Positions 1 through 10,154 of a DNA stretch of 64,000 nucleotides are shown piece by piece (position 1 is the first letter of the stretch; every line of letters begins with the position of its first letter). Source of the stretch: Skeletonema tropicum (lineage: Eukaryota; Bacillariophyta; Thalassiosirophyceae; Thalassiosirales; Thalassiosiraceae). Under the pieces are notes generated by a model. The model saw only the letters and a program-made list of their open reading frames with translations, searched no databases and was not told where the DNA came from. The stretch lies in contig CM074127.1 in assembly GCA_037178625.1 (NCBI GenBank), positions 2,728,001-2,792,000 on the forward strand, written 5' to 3'. A program made the translations under genes and the position numbers.

Positions 1-136
1 TTTCCGGTAGGTTATCGGTGCAAGTGATCGCTCTGTTGAGATTGACCTGACTGTTGGATGCTGGAACAAATGCGTCTACGTTTGATGATAAAGCGGCGAC
101 AGCGGAAATGAAGACTGCGGCGGTGAAACGGACCAT
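1..136 (-). CDS. Plastid-targeted protein, N-terminus only
   Basis: The first 45 residues of a minus-strand gene run off the left edge. It starts MVRFTAAVFISAVAAL, a short basic n-region and hydrophobic core, then SNVDA|FVPAS. An Ala-Phe junction followed by V-P-A is the diatom/heterokont ASAFAP-type motif: a signal peptide, then a transit peptide with Phe at +1 that directs import into a complex plastid. Too little mature sequence is visible to name the protein. The start is the only in-frame Met before the hydrophobic stretch. It is divergent from the coiled-coil gene at 751. Confidence 0.75.
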   Translation of the reverse strand, partial: MVRFTAAVFISAVAALSSNVDAFVPASNSQVNLNRAITCTDNLPE

Positions 137-750
137 GATAAAGGATGATGCCTTGAGACAGAATTGCTACTATTCAGATAATTTATGGCTCACCTTAAGA
201 CTTAGGAGTACTACTTACTTATGCTTGCTTGCTTGACATGATGTGCAGCGACGCATTCCGCGTTGAGTGCCCGTCGATGTGGAATGACACAACATCGAAC
301 ATGCCATGGAACACCACGTCACTTCTTTAAAAGTTAGATTTGGTGAGAGAAAGGTTTTGCGTCAGGAGAAGTCACTACGACCTTTGCATTGCTTCAGTTC
401 GCATTCACGCACGATCACGATCACTTTTTGGACTGGCCCCGCCTTGGCGACAACTCAAAATACCAATGAATAATCATGCGGTCGTAGGTTGGTCGTAGAT
501 ATTACTGCCCTTGTTGCGATCATGCAATATCAACAGCGCTGGTGTGATGGTCTACACTTACCCTCTTGGTCTACGCGAAGTTCAAAGTGGTGCTGGAAGT
601 TCAAATTTGTTGGTCGCATTACCTACTGGAAAGCTGGCAGCAGACGTCCGCAGCCAACATTACAATCATACCATAGTACAAGGTTGTTGCTATTCTGGGA
701 AGTTGGTTGCCACTACCTCGAACATACGCTCTATAATATAAATCAAGCAA
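137..750. other. Divergent intergenic region
   Basis: About 610 bases separate two genes transcribed away from each other, so both promoters should lie here. I see no RNA gene, repeat or recognisable coding homology. Short overlapping reading frames at 489-788 run into the next gene in another frame and show no family features. Confidence 0.5.
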
Positions 751-3700
751 ATGCCTGGTCTCGCAATGATGAGACGCTCCCACCGTGAAAGCAGTGATGC
801 ATCGCTACTGTCGGCGATATATCATCAGAGATCAACCTCACTTCCTCCAAAACGGTCCTCTACATCCGCATCTGAGAGTGATCGTGCGGAATATTCTTTG
901 GACCAGAGTGACCGCACCGAGACAGATGCTTCTCGTGTGAATTATAACGACGACGCTGGTTTCACTGTTGAAGAGCCAAAATGGTTCAGCCATGCATTCG
1001 ACGGTGGTGCGAGCGGTGGCAATGATACTGTTGATCCTTCAGATGAAGATAGCTCCATGGAGAGCATGGAACTGGAAAGTGGAAGTGAGTTTCGTTTGAG
1101 ACCAACGACAACTGCTCCAGGAAGTAACATTGGCATCCATGGTAATAAAACAATTACCACCGCCTGTCAAGCAAGTGTCTCTTCAATCACACTTGGTAGC
1201 AGACTTGCTCCCTCGTCCAAGCTGGTTCCAGGACTAATACTCAACAGCACGCAGAATAACGAGGACTGCGAACAGAGTGTGAATAGATATTCAACCATGA
1301 CAGAAGGTTCCATTTCATCATCTTCATCAGAGGATGGCCAAAAAGGAAGTGTTGGAAAGAGAACGAGAGGACGATCACTGGGTATTTCATTATCAACGAA
1401 GAACAAGGATAATAAGAATCGTGCAGTTGGCGACCATACTAATTCAGAGAAGGGCAATGAGCAGGATAATCAGCTTGACAAGTATCTGTCTTCAAAAAGA
1501 TCAAAAGAGGATGAAAAGAAGCAAGACAACAAGGAGACAGAATCGAGAGGCAGAAGTCAATCCGCTCGTGATCGCTCTAGACAACGAGATCGTAGCCGCA
1601 GTATGGTTCGTCAAATGAAGTCGTTTATAGATAGCATCGACGGTAACAACTGTTGCGACGAAGCTAGCAGCCCATTGTCCTTATCAGCCCATACATCAGC
1701 CAGCATCAGAGGTAGCGGCAGATCATACGGAAAAGAAGAAAGTGTATACACAGGGATTACATACCGCTCAAGTTTAAGTTGCTCTGACTCAAATAAGGAT
1801 ACACCTACCTCGAGTTCTTCTGCACCCATCTCGCAAGACAACAAGGGATCATTTTGGAACAAATTCCAGGGTACTGACGAGGAACAGCAGATTATTAACG
1901 CCCTTCACGAAACTAATCTCAAGAATGAATGCACCATCGAACAGTTGCGCAGAGAGGTTACCAACTTGACCAACGAGCGTAACGCTTTCCGTACCAACAG
2001 TCAACGCTTGATGGAAGTGATGACACTGCAGAAAGAAGAAATCCAGAACGAGATGCACAACGAGCGCACTGGGTTTGCTAGTGTCGCGACCATTCAGATG
2101 CGAGAGATTAATCAATGGAAACGAAAGGCGAATAAAATGTACAAGAAAGTTAAAATGCTAGATGCACAAGCGCGTGAGCGAGAGCGAGTCCTGCAGCGGT
2201 ACAATGAGGATTTGGGAAAGGAAGGAATGATGGAACGAGAAGAACGATTGCGAATTTTGGAACGTGATATTGATCTTATCTTGAACAATACCACCAACAA
2301 TGATGGAAACATTGATGCGTCGTTCAAATCTAATCAATCTGTAGATGTAGATGTGTCGCTCCCTAGTATTTCAGACATGGAATCGCGATTTTCTTCTATG
2401 GCTGCCAAGTATGAGGCACAGATTAAACACCTTGAATCCCAGAGCAAAGCTTATCAAGATGAGGTCAATTCTTTGAAAGATAAAATTGAGGAAGTGCAAG
2501 ATGAGAAGGACGATGAGGTAGCCATGGTGAAAGTGTTGGAGAATAAGTTGTCAGGTTGTAAGATCATTATCGAATCAATGAAGGAAGAGGACGAAAATGT
2601 AGCTGTGTCTATCAACGATGAGCTGGTGCAAAAGCTTGGAGATCTGGCAGAAGAGAACGGATCTTTACTCTCCCGGTGCCAGCGACTCGAGCGCGAGTTG
2701 GAGGGTGCCAAGACGAAGGAAGTAGTTGGTAGAAAGCTAGCGAAAGATTCAAAGGCATCAATTGAGGAGACTACGAGGAGAGTGGATTCGGTACAATTGA
2801 AAAATGAAGAGTATTTGTCTACAATTGTTTCCCTTCGCTCACAGAATAAAGCATTGAGAGGTTCCTGCGGCAGGCATTTGAGGCATGCAAGACAGCTCAT
2901 TAATCAACTTTGTCAATCATTGGACGGCGACTCTAGCCCATCAACTAGCGATATGACAGAGAATGTGATACCTCCTTTGTCTGGTGAAGAGGACGATCTT
3001 CTCTCAATTGAAGAAATCACAGAAGAAAACAAAGCTCTGCACGAATCCGCAGCAGATGCGATCAAGTTGGCTGAACATATGAAAGGTAAAATGACTGCAT
3101 TTGCCGAGCAGCAATTGTCCACTGGAGGATGGGGTAGAGAAAAGATGGAGATGTCAACAGCCCTGGGTGCGCTTCAGCTCGAGAATGAGAATCTTAGGGC
3201 ATCGATGAAAGAAATGAATAACTTGGTACTGACAGCAGAGGAATGCGCCGAAAGATTAAGGCAGGAAAATGCATCTCTACAGAAAGAACAATTGTCAATT
3301 GAGCAAGAGTTGATCACACAAAACGACGCAAACCAGTACCTTCAAGAAGAAATCAAGAATTCCACTGCCGATCGAGAGAATGCCTATGAGACTTGCAAAG
3401 TATTGCAGCAGGAAATTAACGCCCTTAGGCATTGCATTTCGGAATCTATGGAGCACAATGAATCATTGATGCCACTCACAGGCGATGACGAAGACGATGA
3501 CTCATCAAACGGAAATAAGGAAACAGCTCTATTGAAGGCTAACGATCTACTCAACAAGGAAATCAAGCAAAAGAATGAAGCTTTGGAAAGTGTAAGAACT
3601 GTGCTCGAGAATCTGAAAGCTGACCAAGCAACCGTCAAGAAAACTATTGCCGCATTGCGAAAGGAGAACACCAGGCTGAAAGAAGGATCGAAAGAAGATC

Positions 3701-4212
3701 CATCGCCAAGAGCTATCCCGCGTCCTCCATCAAGAGGCAGATCCAAATCAAGAGGTAGATCCAAATCAAGAGGCAGATCCAAAACACCACCTCCTCCAAG
3801 AAAAGACTCAAACGGATCGGTTGCAACAAATGGATCATCTGATAGTGCCAAAGTAATCAAGCTCGAGTCAAGAGTGAAATGTATTGAGAACGAGAACAAG
3901 GGTCTCAGAGACGCAAACAGTACCCTCTCTGCCAAGCTTTTTGGCGAGATGGAGAAGACCGATGCGTTACGAGTAGCCAATGACGGACTTGCCGCTCGTA
4001 TCTGCAAGCTGGTTACATTCATCCAGGAGAATGCTCAAGGAAAACAAAAACGAGCTCACTCAAATGGTAGTGGATCAACTCCCAAGAAGAGTTCGAAGAA
4101 CCCAGTTGTCACTCCATCACATCACGGCATCGTATTGAAAAAGAGTTCATCTAATCCTGTAGTGACCCCATTGCCAATAAAGAAGAAGAAGTCTCCTCGG
4201 CAAACTTCTTGA
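751..4212 (+). CDS. Large coiled-coil protein with RS-type repeats (1153 aa)
   Basis: Uninterrupted reading frame without introns. Residues 1-370 are Ser-rich and disordered, with an Arg-Ser patch near 260-285 (RDRSRQRDRSRS). From about residue 375 to 970 the sequence is nearly continuous heptad coiled coil rich in Glu, Lys, Gln and Leu. A Pro-rich linker near 990-1010 holds three tandem RGRSKS units, followed by another short coiled coil (about 1030-1090) and a basic Ser/Lys tail with two related KKSS.NPVVTP segments. No catalytic domain is visible. The make-up suggests a scaffold or cytoskeletal/centrosomal organiser, but that is inference. The stop is only 33 bases from the stop of the convergent PLC-like gene, so the 3' ends probably overlap. 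Confidence 0.85.
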   Translation: MPGLAMMRRSHRESSDASLLSAIYHQRSTSLPPKRSSTSASESDRAEYSLDQSDRTETDASRVNYNDDAGFTVEEPKWFSHAFDGGASGGNDTVDPSDEDSSMESMELESGSEFRLRPTTTAPGSNIGIHGNKTITTACQASVSSITLGSRLAPSSKLVPGLILNSTQNNEDCEQSVNRYSTMTEGSISSSSSEDGQKGSVGKRTRGRSLGISLSTKNKDNKNRAVGDHTNSEKGNEQDNQLDKYLSSKRSKEDEKKQDNKETESRGRSQSARDRSRQRDRSRSMVRQMKSFIDSIDGNNCCDEASSPLSLSAHTSASIRGSGRSYGKEESVYTGITYRSSLSCSDSNKDTPTSSSSAPISQDNKGSFWNKFQGTDEEQQIINALHETNLKNECTIEQLRREVTNLTNERNAFRTNSQRLMEVMTLQKEEIQNEMHNERTGFASVATIQMREINQWKRKANKMYKKVKMLDAQARERERVLQRYNEDLGKEGMMEREERLRILERDIDLILNNTTNNDGNIDASFKSNQSVDVDVSLPSISDMESRFSSMAAKYEAQIKHLESQSKAYQDEVNSLKDKIEEVQDEKDDEVAMVKVLENKLSGCKIIIESMKEEDENVAVSINDELVQKLGDLAEENGSLLSRCQRLERELEGAKTKEVVGRKLAKDSKASIEETTRRVDSVQLKNEEYLSTIVSLRSQNKALRGSCGRHLRHARQLINQLCQSLDGDSSPSTSDMTENVIPPLSGEEDDLLSIEEITEENKALHESAADAIKLAEHMKGKMTAFAEQQLSTGGWGREKMEMSTALGALQLENENLRASMKEMNNLVLTAEECAERLRQENASLQKEQLSIEQELITQNDANQYLQEEIKNSTADRENAYETCKVLQQEINALRHCISESMEHNESLMPLTGDDEDDDSSNGNKETALLKANDLLNKEIKQKNEALESVRTVLENLKADQATVKKTIAALRKENTRLKEGSKEDPSPRAIPRPPSRGRSKSRGRSKSRGRSKTPPPPRKDSNGSVATNGSSDSAKVIKLESRVKCIENENKGLRDANSTLSAKLFGEMEKTDALRVANDGLAARICKLVTFIQENAQGKQKRAHSNGSGSTPKKSSKNPVVTPSHHGIVLKKSSSNPVVTPLPIKKKKSPRQTS

Positions 4213-4245
4213 TACAAAAAGTAGGTAACCATGAATATCTATTTG

Positions 4246-5520
4246 TTAGGATCGAATGCTACCACTTCGAGATTCAGCAACAGCTGCATTTCCACCGCCT
4301 ATTTTTTTATTCTCATCTTCTACAAACTTGAGCACATCGCCGGTATCTATGATTAGAAATAAATAGTAATGCATTTGTTAGGAAGAAATGACGTCGTGGA
4401 AAAGTTCATGTCAATCAAGATATACTACTCACTCCAAAAGTCAACAGCCACAATGTTAGGCAAACGCTCTTTGCACTTTTCGAATCTATTGCTCAAAAAT
4501 TCGTATGTATTGAACTCTTCAGCATTTGCCTTGGAAGGCAAATCAAGATTATCGTCATTTTTCCAGTGGTTCATCAAAAAGAATCCATGTTCATCTGGAA
4601 CGGTGCTATCATTACCACGAAGATCGCATGTATCACCGTCATTCCAGTTGGTTTGGCTATAAGATATAATCAGAGTTTGTAAAGATAAGTCAGCCATTCA
4701 AAGGCAAGTCATGTTCACAATCAAACACAACTAATCACAAAAGTGCTTACCTGAAATGATCATATGTGTAGAAGATCCCTTCAGGACAAGTCTGTGTTAC
4801 GCAACTTTCCATTCCTCCGTCATGTGCAAAAAGGATTAAGCGTCGGTTTGCACTGATCAATTGCTGAAAAGTTGGCCAAGTTGAGATGGTACCATCATTT
4901 TCCTCATATCGCAACACATATTTTTCTAGTCCAGAATCATTAATGGCTTGATACAGCAGCTCTAAAGTACCATCACCAACTTGAAACTCTATAATGAGCA
5001 CCTCGTTCGGATTGACATCAAGGAATGTCTTAATATTGTTCAGAACTGTAGTTGGATTGCGTGATCCTGCTCCACACGTCCCGTGGCAGAACCCCAAGTA
5101 GGTTGTCTTCGTGTCTTCGTTATCTTCGTCATTACCAATCACATAATCTTGAATAACGTTAATTATATTATCACCATCACACAAGCAACTATCCAGCATC
5201 AGGCCGCGATATCCTTCGACGAGGGCCTTCTCCAGTGAAAGATCATTGTTGGCAGCATAAAAGGAATCATCTTGTGAAGACATAGCATTGTGGACCATGG
5301 CCCAAGTTACTTTATCAATGGGGAGATCGCAATTCGACTCAAGGCCATTGCAGCAGCTTTCACAGGCAGAAGACTTGGCAGTGAGTGTTGTCGTTGGAGA
5401 GGTTTCTTCTGGACCTCCATCATTGTCCTTGTTCCAAGGACCGTACAGATATGCCACCACACCTGCTCCGCAAAGAATAGCGGTGCAGACTAGAGTGCCG
5501 ATAAATTTGCAGCATCCCAT
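4246..5520 (-). CDS. PLC-X-like phosphodiesterase, membrane anchored
   Basis: Three exons on the minus strand: 5520-4751, 4656-4433 and 4346-4246, with GT-AG introns of 94 and 86 bases, giving 364 residues in frame. After MGCC a hydrophobic segment (about residues 6-27) is a signal anchor or signal peptide. The PLC-like X-domain follows: WAMVHNAM with His77 (first catalytic His region), EGYRGLMLDSCL, GFCHGTCGAG (second His), an ...VNPNEVLIIEFQ strand, RRLILFAHDGG and, in exons 2-3, NIVAVDFWNTGDVLKFV. This order matches the eukaryotic PI-PLC X-domain-containing proteins that lack Y and C2 domains. Likely role: hydrolysis of a phosphodiester or GPI/phosphoinositide-type substrate outside the cytosol; the substrate is unknown. 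The last exon was chosen because its junction completes the conserved VDFW..GD motif. Confidence 0.8.
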
Positions 5521-6498
5521 CGAGAATGTTGTTAGTAATTATGTTCTTTTGTCAGCTTCTATTGTTAATAATTAGTTGTCGTGGACCACGGATGCGGTTT
5601 GTCGGCGGAGTGCAGGGGAACATCAAATGGAACAGGAATCGGCTTGGAATCGGAAGAGGCAGGAGGGATTTTGATCTTGTTTGGGTTTGGATTCGGAGTC
5701 GGAGTCGCGCAAGCGAGCAAAGCTTCTTTAAAAATGAGACACGTGTCTCTATTTATCTACGTCACATGCGCATCACACACATCACGCGCTACACACCATG
5801 CTACCGCGCAAAAAAATTGCTCCAGGAGCATTTAGGTCCCGAGTTCGCTAGTAAAAACAGTGAGTAGCAAGCACTTTAGTCACGAGTTGGACAAAATTCC
5901 TAGCAACCATGTCGACACATCCACTCCGTAGCCTGGTAAGCTTCTTGGTATACTTGTGCACTAGAATAACCAGGTTTTATGTGATAGCACACATTATTGG
6001 CTGTCGATAGAGCCACTGGTCAACATTGTAACTGCTGTATTTGTCCTGAAGTGGTTAATTAGCATGGGTCAGATGGGTTGTTTAGGCGATTTTACCTAGT
6101 GATTTTAACTAGTAAAAATGTTGAAAATCACCCAGGAACAATTGAAGATAACTCAATGAGGACTAGATATAGATGGGTCATCCAAGGAATAATTATATTC
6201 GGATTAGTGTTTAGTTTGGCATTCCCAATCGCCTTTTTTGTCGAATGTGTATTATTGGCCATCGTGGAGGGGGTGTGCTGACATGGTTGTAAGCTACTTT
6301 TGTGCGTGATGCGTGATGAGAGCGCGCTGGAACAATTTTTTGCAGGGAGCAATTTTTTTGCGCGGTAGCATGACAGCACACACCACCATGGCATCATCTA
6401 TCATCTTGAAGCCTGGATATGTATTGCAACTTATGTAGCATACCTGTTGTCGACGACGGTGCTAAGAAACTAATGTCTGATTGATTCGTCAAAAAACC
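5521..6498. other. Intergenic region containing a foldback element
   Basis: Apart from the inverted-repeat element at 5797-6372, this stretch holds the upstream regions of the PLC-like gene (minus) and the aminotransferase gene (plus). Short reading frames here (for example 6078-6281) lie inside the repeat element and show no protein family. Confidence 0.5.
5797..6372. mobile_element. MITE-like element with perfect 27-base terminal inverted repeats
   Basis: Bases 5797-5823 are repeated as an exact reverse complement at 6346-6372. The outer ends read CATGCTACCGCGC, followed by a run of seven A and TTGCTCC. The 522-base interior has no plausible transposase. Size and structure fit a non-autonomous terminal-inverted-repeat element. 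No clean target-site duplication is obvious just outside the arms, so the true ends may differ by some bases. Confidence 0.6.
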
Positions 6499-8034
6499 AT
6501 GCAGCTCACTTATGGGCATTTTTTCTTAGTGATGGCGACGATCTTATCTTTCTGCATATCAACATCGAAATCTCTGTCAATAAGATCTACTCCTTCCTCT
6601 CTTCGCGCTATCAAGCTTCGGAGTACATCTAAATCTAGCGCTCTAACGATGTCTACCTCTTCATCCTCACAAAACAAGTTCAAAGTTTCGAACAGAACAA
6701 TGCAAACGCTCGATCCTTGTGTTATTCTAATGAAGCAAATCATATCGCAACATGAAGCAAAATGGGAAGACGAAGGTATTTACTCATTAGCTCAGGGTGT
6801 AGTTCACTGGAAACCTCCCCAAACAGTGTACGAGGCTTTGGCAAATGCAGCTCAAGAGAATTTGGACGAAGACAAAGCAACCGTGGGAGGAGATGGTGCA
6901 ATTATTCACACCTACTGTCCAGATGAAGGTTATCCACCACTTCTAGCTGCACTCAAAGTCAAACTTGAACAACAAAATGGATTGCAATCCCCGCATGTGA
7001 TGGTGACGTCAGGTGCGAATCAGGCATATGTGAACTGCGTCATTACCTTGATGGATGAGGTCGATGATGATGGTAATCACGAAAAGGAATCTCCACAAGA
7101 GATGATTAGCAAGTGTGTTGTCTTTGAACCATACTACTTCAACCATGTGATGGCAATTCAAAGTGTCAGAGGTGGTAATAATTGTGGTGGGATAGCATCT
7201 ACTGAAGATTCACAATCTCACCCCGAGGGATTACTTGTCGGCCCTACGCATCAGGGAAGGCCAGATTTAACATGGCTAAAATCTCGTCTTGAAGAATACA
7301 AGAAGCCCTCAGGATCTAATGGAATAAGAATGGTAACGTTGTGTAATCCCGGAAACCCTACGGGGGTCTCGCTACCGCATTCATTCCTGAAAGAAATAGC
7401 ACAACTTACGAAAGAGTATGGCGTATGGCTGATTATGGACAATACCTATGAACACTTTGATATTCACCAGAATAATCGAGATGAGGAAAACCCCAACATT
7501 CCTTACCCCTGCATAGACCAAGAACATGTGATCCACATATTCAGCTTTTCCAAGGGTTACGCAATGGCTGGCTTTCGTACCGGGTACGTGGCATTTAGCT
7601 CTAAGAACGGAAGCGAGGGTAAAGGTACATTAGCATACGAGCAAATGCTCAAAGTTCAAGATACAATAGCTATTTGTACTTCAAGGATATCGCAAATGGC
7701 AGCTCTAGGTGCATTGGAAGCAGGGAGAGATTGGGTGAACGATCAAGTAAAAACATTAGAAGTTGGGAGGAATGCTATTTTAGAAGCAATGTCATCATTG
7801 GAAGAGATCATCGGAGGAAATGGTGCGATGTACGTAATGGGCAAGTTACCCGGTTCTATGGATGATAAGCAATTTGCAAGTTCGTTGGTGGAACATTTTG
7901 GCGTTGCAGTTATCCCTGGTTCATTCTGTGGTTACCCGAGATGGATTCGAGTTTGTTACTCAAATTTGCCACCTGAACAATGTTTACAAGCAGCGAGCAG
8001 GCTGAAAAGAGGCATATTAGAATTGACCAAATAA
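6499..8034 (+). CDS. ISS1: ISS1/VAS1-type aromatic aminotransferase
   Basis: A 511-residue, intronless fold-type-I PLP aminotransferase. Visible motifs: SLAQGVVHWKPP near residue 95, YCPDEGYPPLLAAL, MVTSGANQAYVNCV, FEPYYFNHVMA, LCNPGNPTGVSLP, IMDNTYEHFD and FSFSKGYAMAGFRTGY, in which Lys352 should form the Schiff base. The order and wording closely follow plant ISS1/VAS1 (Arabidopsis At1g80360), which transaminates aromatic amino acids and links auxin, ethylene and Trp/Phe pools. The N-terminus (MQLTYGHFFLVMATILSFCIS) is signal-peptide-like and followed by a Ser/Arg-rich region, so a plastid or secretory route is possible. An internal in-frame Met at 6649 could give a cytosolic form. I chose the ATG at 6499 because the frame upstream has only non-ATG starts. 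Confidence 0.85.
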   Translation: MQLTYGHFFLVMATILSFCISTSKSLSIRSTPSSLRAIKLRSTSKSSALTMSTSSSSQNKFKVSNRTMQTLDPCVILMKQIISQHEAKWEDEGIYSLAQGVVHWKPPQTVYEALANAAQENLDEDKATVGGDGAIIHTYCPDEGYPPLLAALKVKLEQQNGLQSPHVMVTSGANQAYVNCVITLMDEVDDDGNHEKESPQEMISKCVVFEPYYFNHVMAIQSVRGGNNCGGIASTEDSQSHPEGLLVGPTHQGRPDLTWLKSRLEEYKKPSGSNGIRMVTLCNPGNPTGVSLPHSFLKEIAQLTKEYGVWLIMDNTYEHFDIHQNNRDEENPNIPYPCIDQEHVIHIFSFSKGYAMAGFRTGYVAFSSKNGSEGKGTLAYEQMLKVQDTIAICTSRISQMAALGALEAGRDWVNDQVKTLEVGRNAILEAMSSLEEIIGGNGAMYVMGKLPGSMDDKQFASSLVEHFGVAVIPGSFCGYPRWIRVCYSNLPPEQCLQAASRLKRGILELTK

Positions 8035-8132
8035 ATTTAATGATTGCAAAACATCTGTTTGGCATACTAGAATAGACTAAATAATGTACATAATTTTTTC
8101 ATTATTGCCCAATTATCTGCTTCAAAATTCCT

Positions 8133-9480
8133 CTAGAGTCCCCAATCATCTGCTTTATCTTCATGTATCAACCACTCAATCGTCTCGGTTGTAGTTCCAT
8201 CGTTGTTTACAACCCTACGCAGTGACCTCGTCGGTTCTTGCGTCACATACACCTGCGCTAACGCATTAAAGTTTACTTCCCCAGGTAGCAAGTTTTCCTC
8301 CGGGTCATCCGTGTAATCTAAGCAATTTCCCTGGTTTTTGTTATAAGGGTTTTCATCCGTATGTGGAAGTCCAAAGCCATGACCGAGCTCGTGACAAACT
8401 GTGAATCGCCTGTGGTAGAAGTTGGCATTACGTAAATAATACTCATTCATCTTGGCAACACTTGAAATAATTCTATTGTTGGATATCTCATTTTCATTCT
8501 GAAACGGAGTACTGTGAGTTGATTTGAACGAAGTGCATTCGAAAGATTTACACACTGAGTGAACTTACAATTCCCACCCAACCAGTTTCACCGAAATTTG
8601 CATTGCACACTACCTGCTTCCCTTGTTGACGTGCGCACTTTTTCTCCTTTGACCATTCTGGATTGACTGGAAGAACTTCAACAGATAAAGTCAAAGCTTC
8701 ACTCTCACTCCAATCGGCCACAGCCACTTCAAACTCCTTTTGCCATTCATCATCTAAAGAATTCACAAGAGTTAAATGCAACCCTCCTTTGTCACGTTTG
8801 ATGTATTTTTCGTTCCAGAGAGTGACCGTCGTGTTTCCTTCCCAGGGGTCATCACGGAAGAATTTACCCCAGTCAATCCCATCCAAGTTATCCAAGACAT
8901 CGCCAATGGAGTCGATTTTGGTTTTGGTATTGTTCACTGCTTTGCCGAAACCATCTTTTAAGTCTGGTATGTTTGTGGGTGCACCCAGTGCCCAATACCA
9001 AATGGCGACCCCGCAGCCGATTAGCACTATCCCAGTAGATATACCACCGATGATTTTCTGTTTCTTCTGAGCGGCTAGCTGCTCTGGTGTCATAGCACGC
9101 CGCATAGCTCGCTTTTTTGCTGTTTGCTTGGAGCCACCGCTGCCGTTGCTCTTCTTGGGAGGTCTGTTGCCAGAACCGTTGGGGCGTCTAGGTGGTCGGT
9201 TGGGTGGTCGAGCCTTATTGCCTTGAGGCACTGCTCGAGCTGTGGGTGGCCGAGCCTTAGTGCCTGGAGGCACCGCCCGAGCTGTAGGTGGCCGAGCCGT
9301 ATTGCCTTGAGGCACCGCCCGAGTTGTGGGTGGCGGAGCCGTATTGCCTTGAGGCACCGCCCGAGTTGTGGGTTGCTGAGGAGGAGACGAATAAATAAAT
9401 ACAGGAGTCGTCGTTTTCATTGTTTGTGCAGCTGTTACCTCGTAACCTTGGCTTTTTGCAGGCTCTGTTAGCGATGACAT
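8133..9480 (-). CDS. Membrane-anchored matrixin-like zinc metalloprotease
   Basis: Two exons (9480-8569 and 8498-8133) with a 70-base GT-AG intron in phase 0 give 425 residues. The cytoplasmic N-terminus has tandem Pro-rich repeats of the form ARPPTARAVPQGNK (residues about 38-95) and then a basic region. A single hydrophobic segment (IIGGISTGIVLIGCGVAIWYWAL, about 143-165, shown here in pieces) predicts a type II membrane protein. The ectodomain ends in a zinc-binding HELGHGFGLPH (HExxHxxGxxH) encoded by exon 2, so the intron separates substrate-strand and active-site regions. The metzincin zinc motif is complete; I cannot place the downstream Met-turn with confidence. Likely a cell-surface or vesicular protease; the substrate is unknown. 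Confidence 0.8.
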
Positions 9481-10154
9481 TGTATTGATGGGTGCTGTTG
9501 GATGAGAATGCCGTGAAGTTATGATTGTTGCTGTTATGATGACAAGTATTGTTTGGCTCTTATTTCCTCGTTACTCCTACTTTGAAGATTGTGTGGGATT
9601 TTATGTGAATTCAAATCTGGTCGTACATGCGCGTGGATCGTGCCAAACTAACTAACCCTGCACAAGGATCAAGAAACTTTCTGTACACATTACCAGTAAA
9701 AATGCATCCTAAGTATGTATTCATGTGTTGTGTTCTTAGCCAAGCTCGCCTTGCTAGTATCTTACCTACTCCTATGCATCTCTATGAGGTGAAGCTATGG
9801 TAGCATATGCCAGGACATGCCACAAAATGATGTCCACTCATCCCTCAACAATAGCTTTTACTTTAAGTCACCTTACTTGGACTTGGTGCTCATGACAACA
9901 TCTAATTCGACCGGACATACTAAGGGAGAGCTAAAAAGTAAAGACTAACTCTACTAACCATGTAAAGCGTTAGCGTACATGTAGGTAAGTTATACTTACT
10001 TAGTATGGCTATGGCTAGAGCTACTCGGAAAAACAGAATCTGTCCGTGGGCGGAAGAGTTGCGCTTTTTTAAAATCGACTACTAATTCCTACGTCCATGA
10101 ATTAGAAATAAGCAGCTTAAAAAATAGAGTACAAACAAGCAACTTAAAAAAATA
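9481..10154. other. Intergenic region, no gene seen
   Basis: About 670 bases between the 5' end of the metalloprotease gene and the broken end of the RNR1 copy. I looked here for the missing RNR1 C-terminal region (the cysteine and glycyl-loop motifs) and found none. No RNA gene or repeat was recognised. Confidence 0.5.

Noticed and set aside
6078..6281. Small membrane-protein-like frame inside the 5797-6372 element
   Set aside because: Hydrophobic by composition of the AT-rich repeat interior; no family match and no supporting context.
9481..10154. The missing RNR1 C-terminal exons beyond a long intron
   Set aside because: No donor site at the break and no R1 motifs on either strand down to the next gene.
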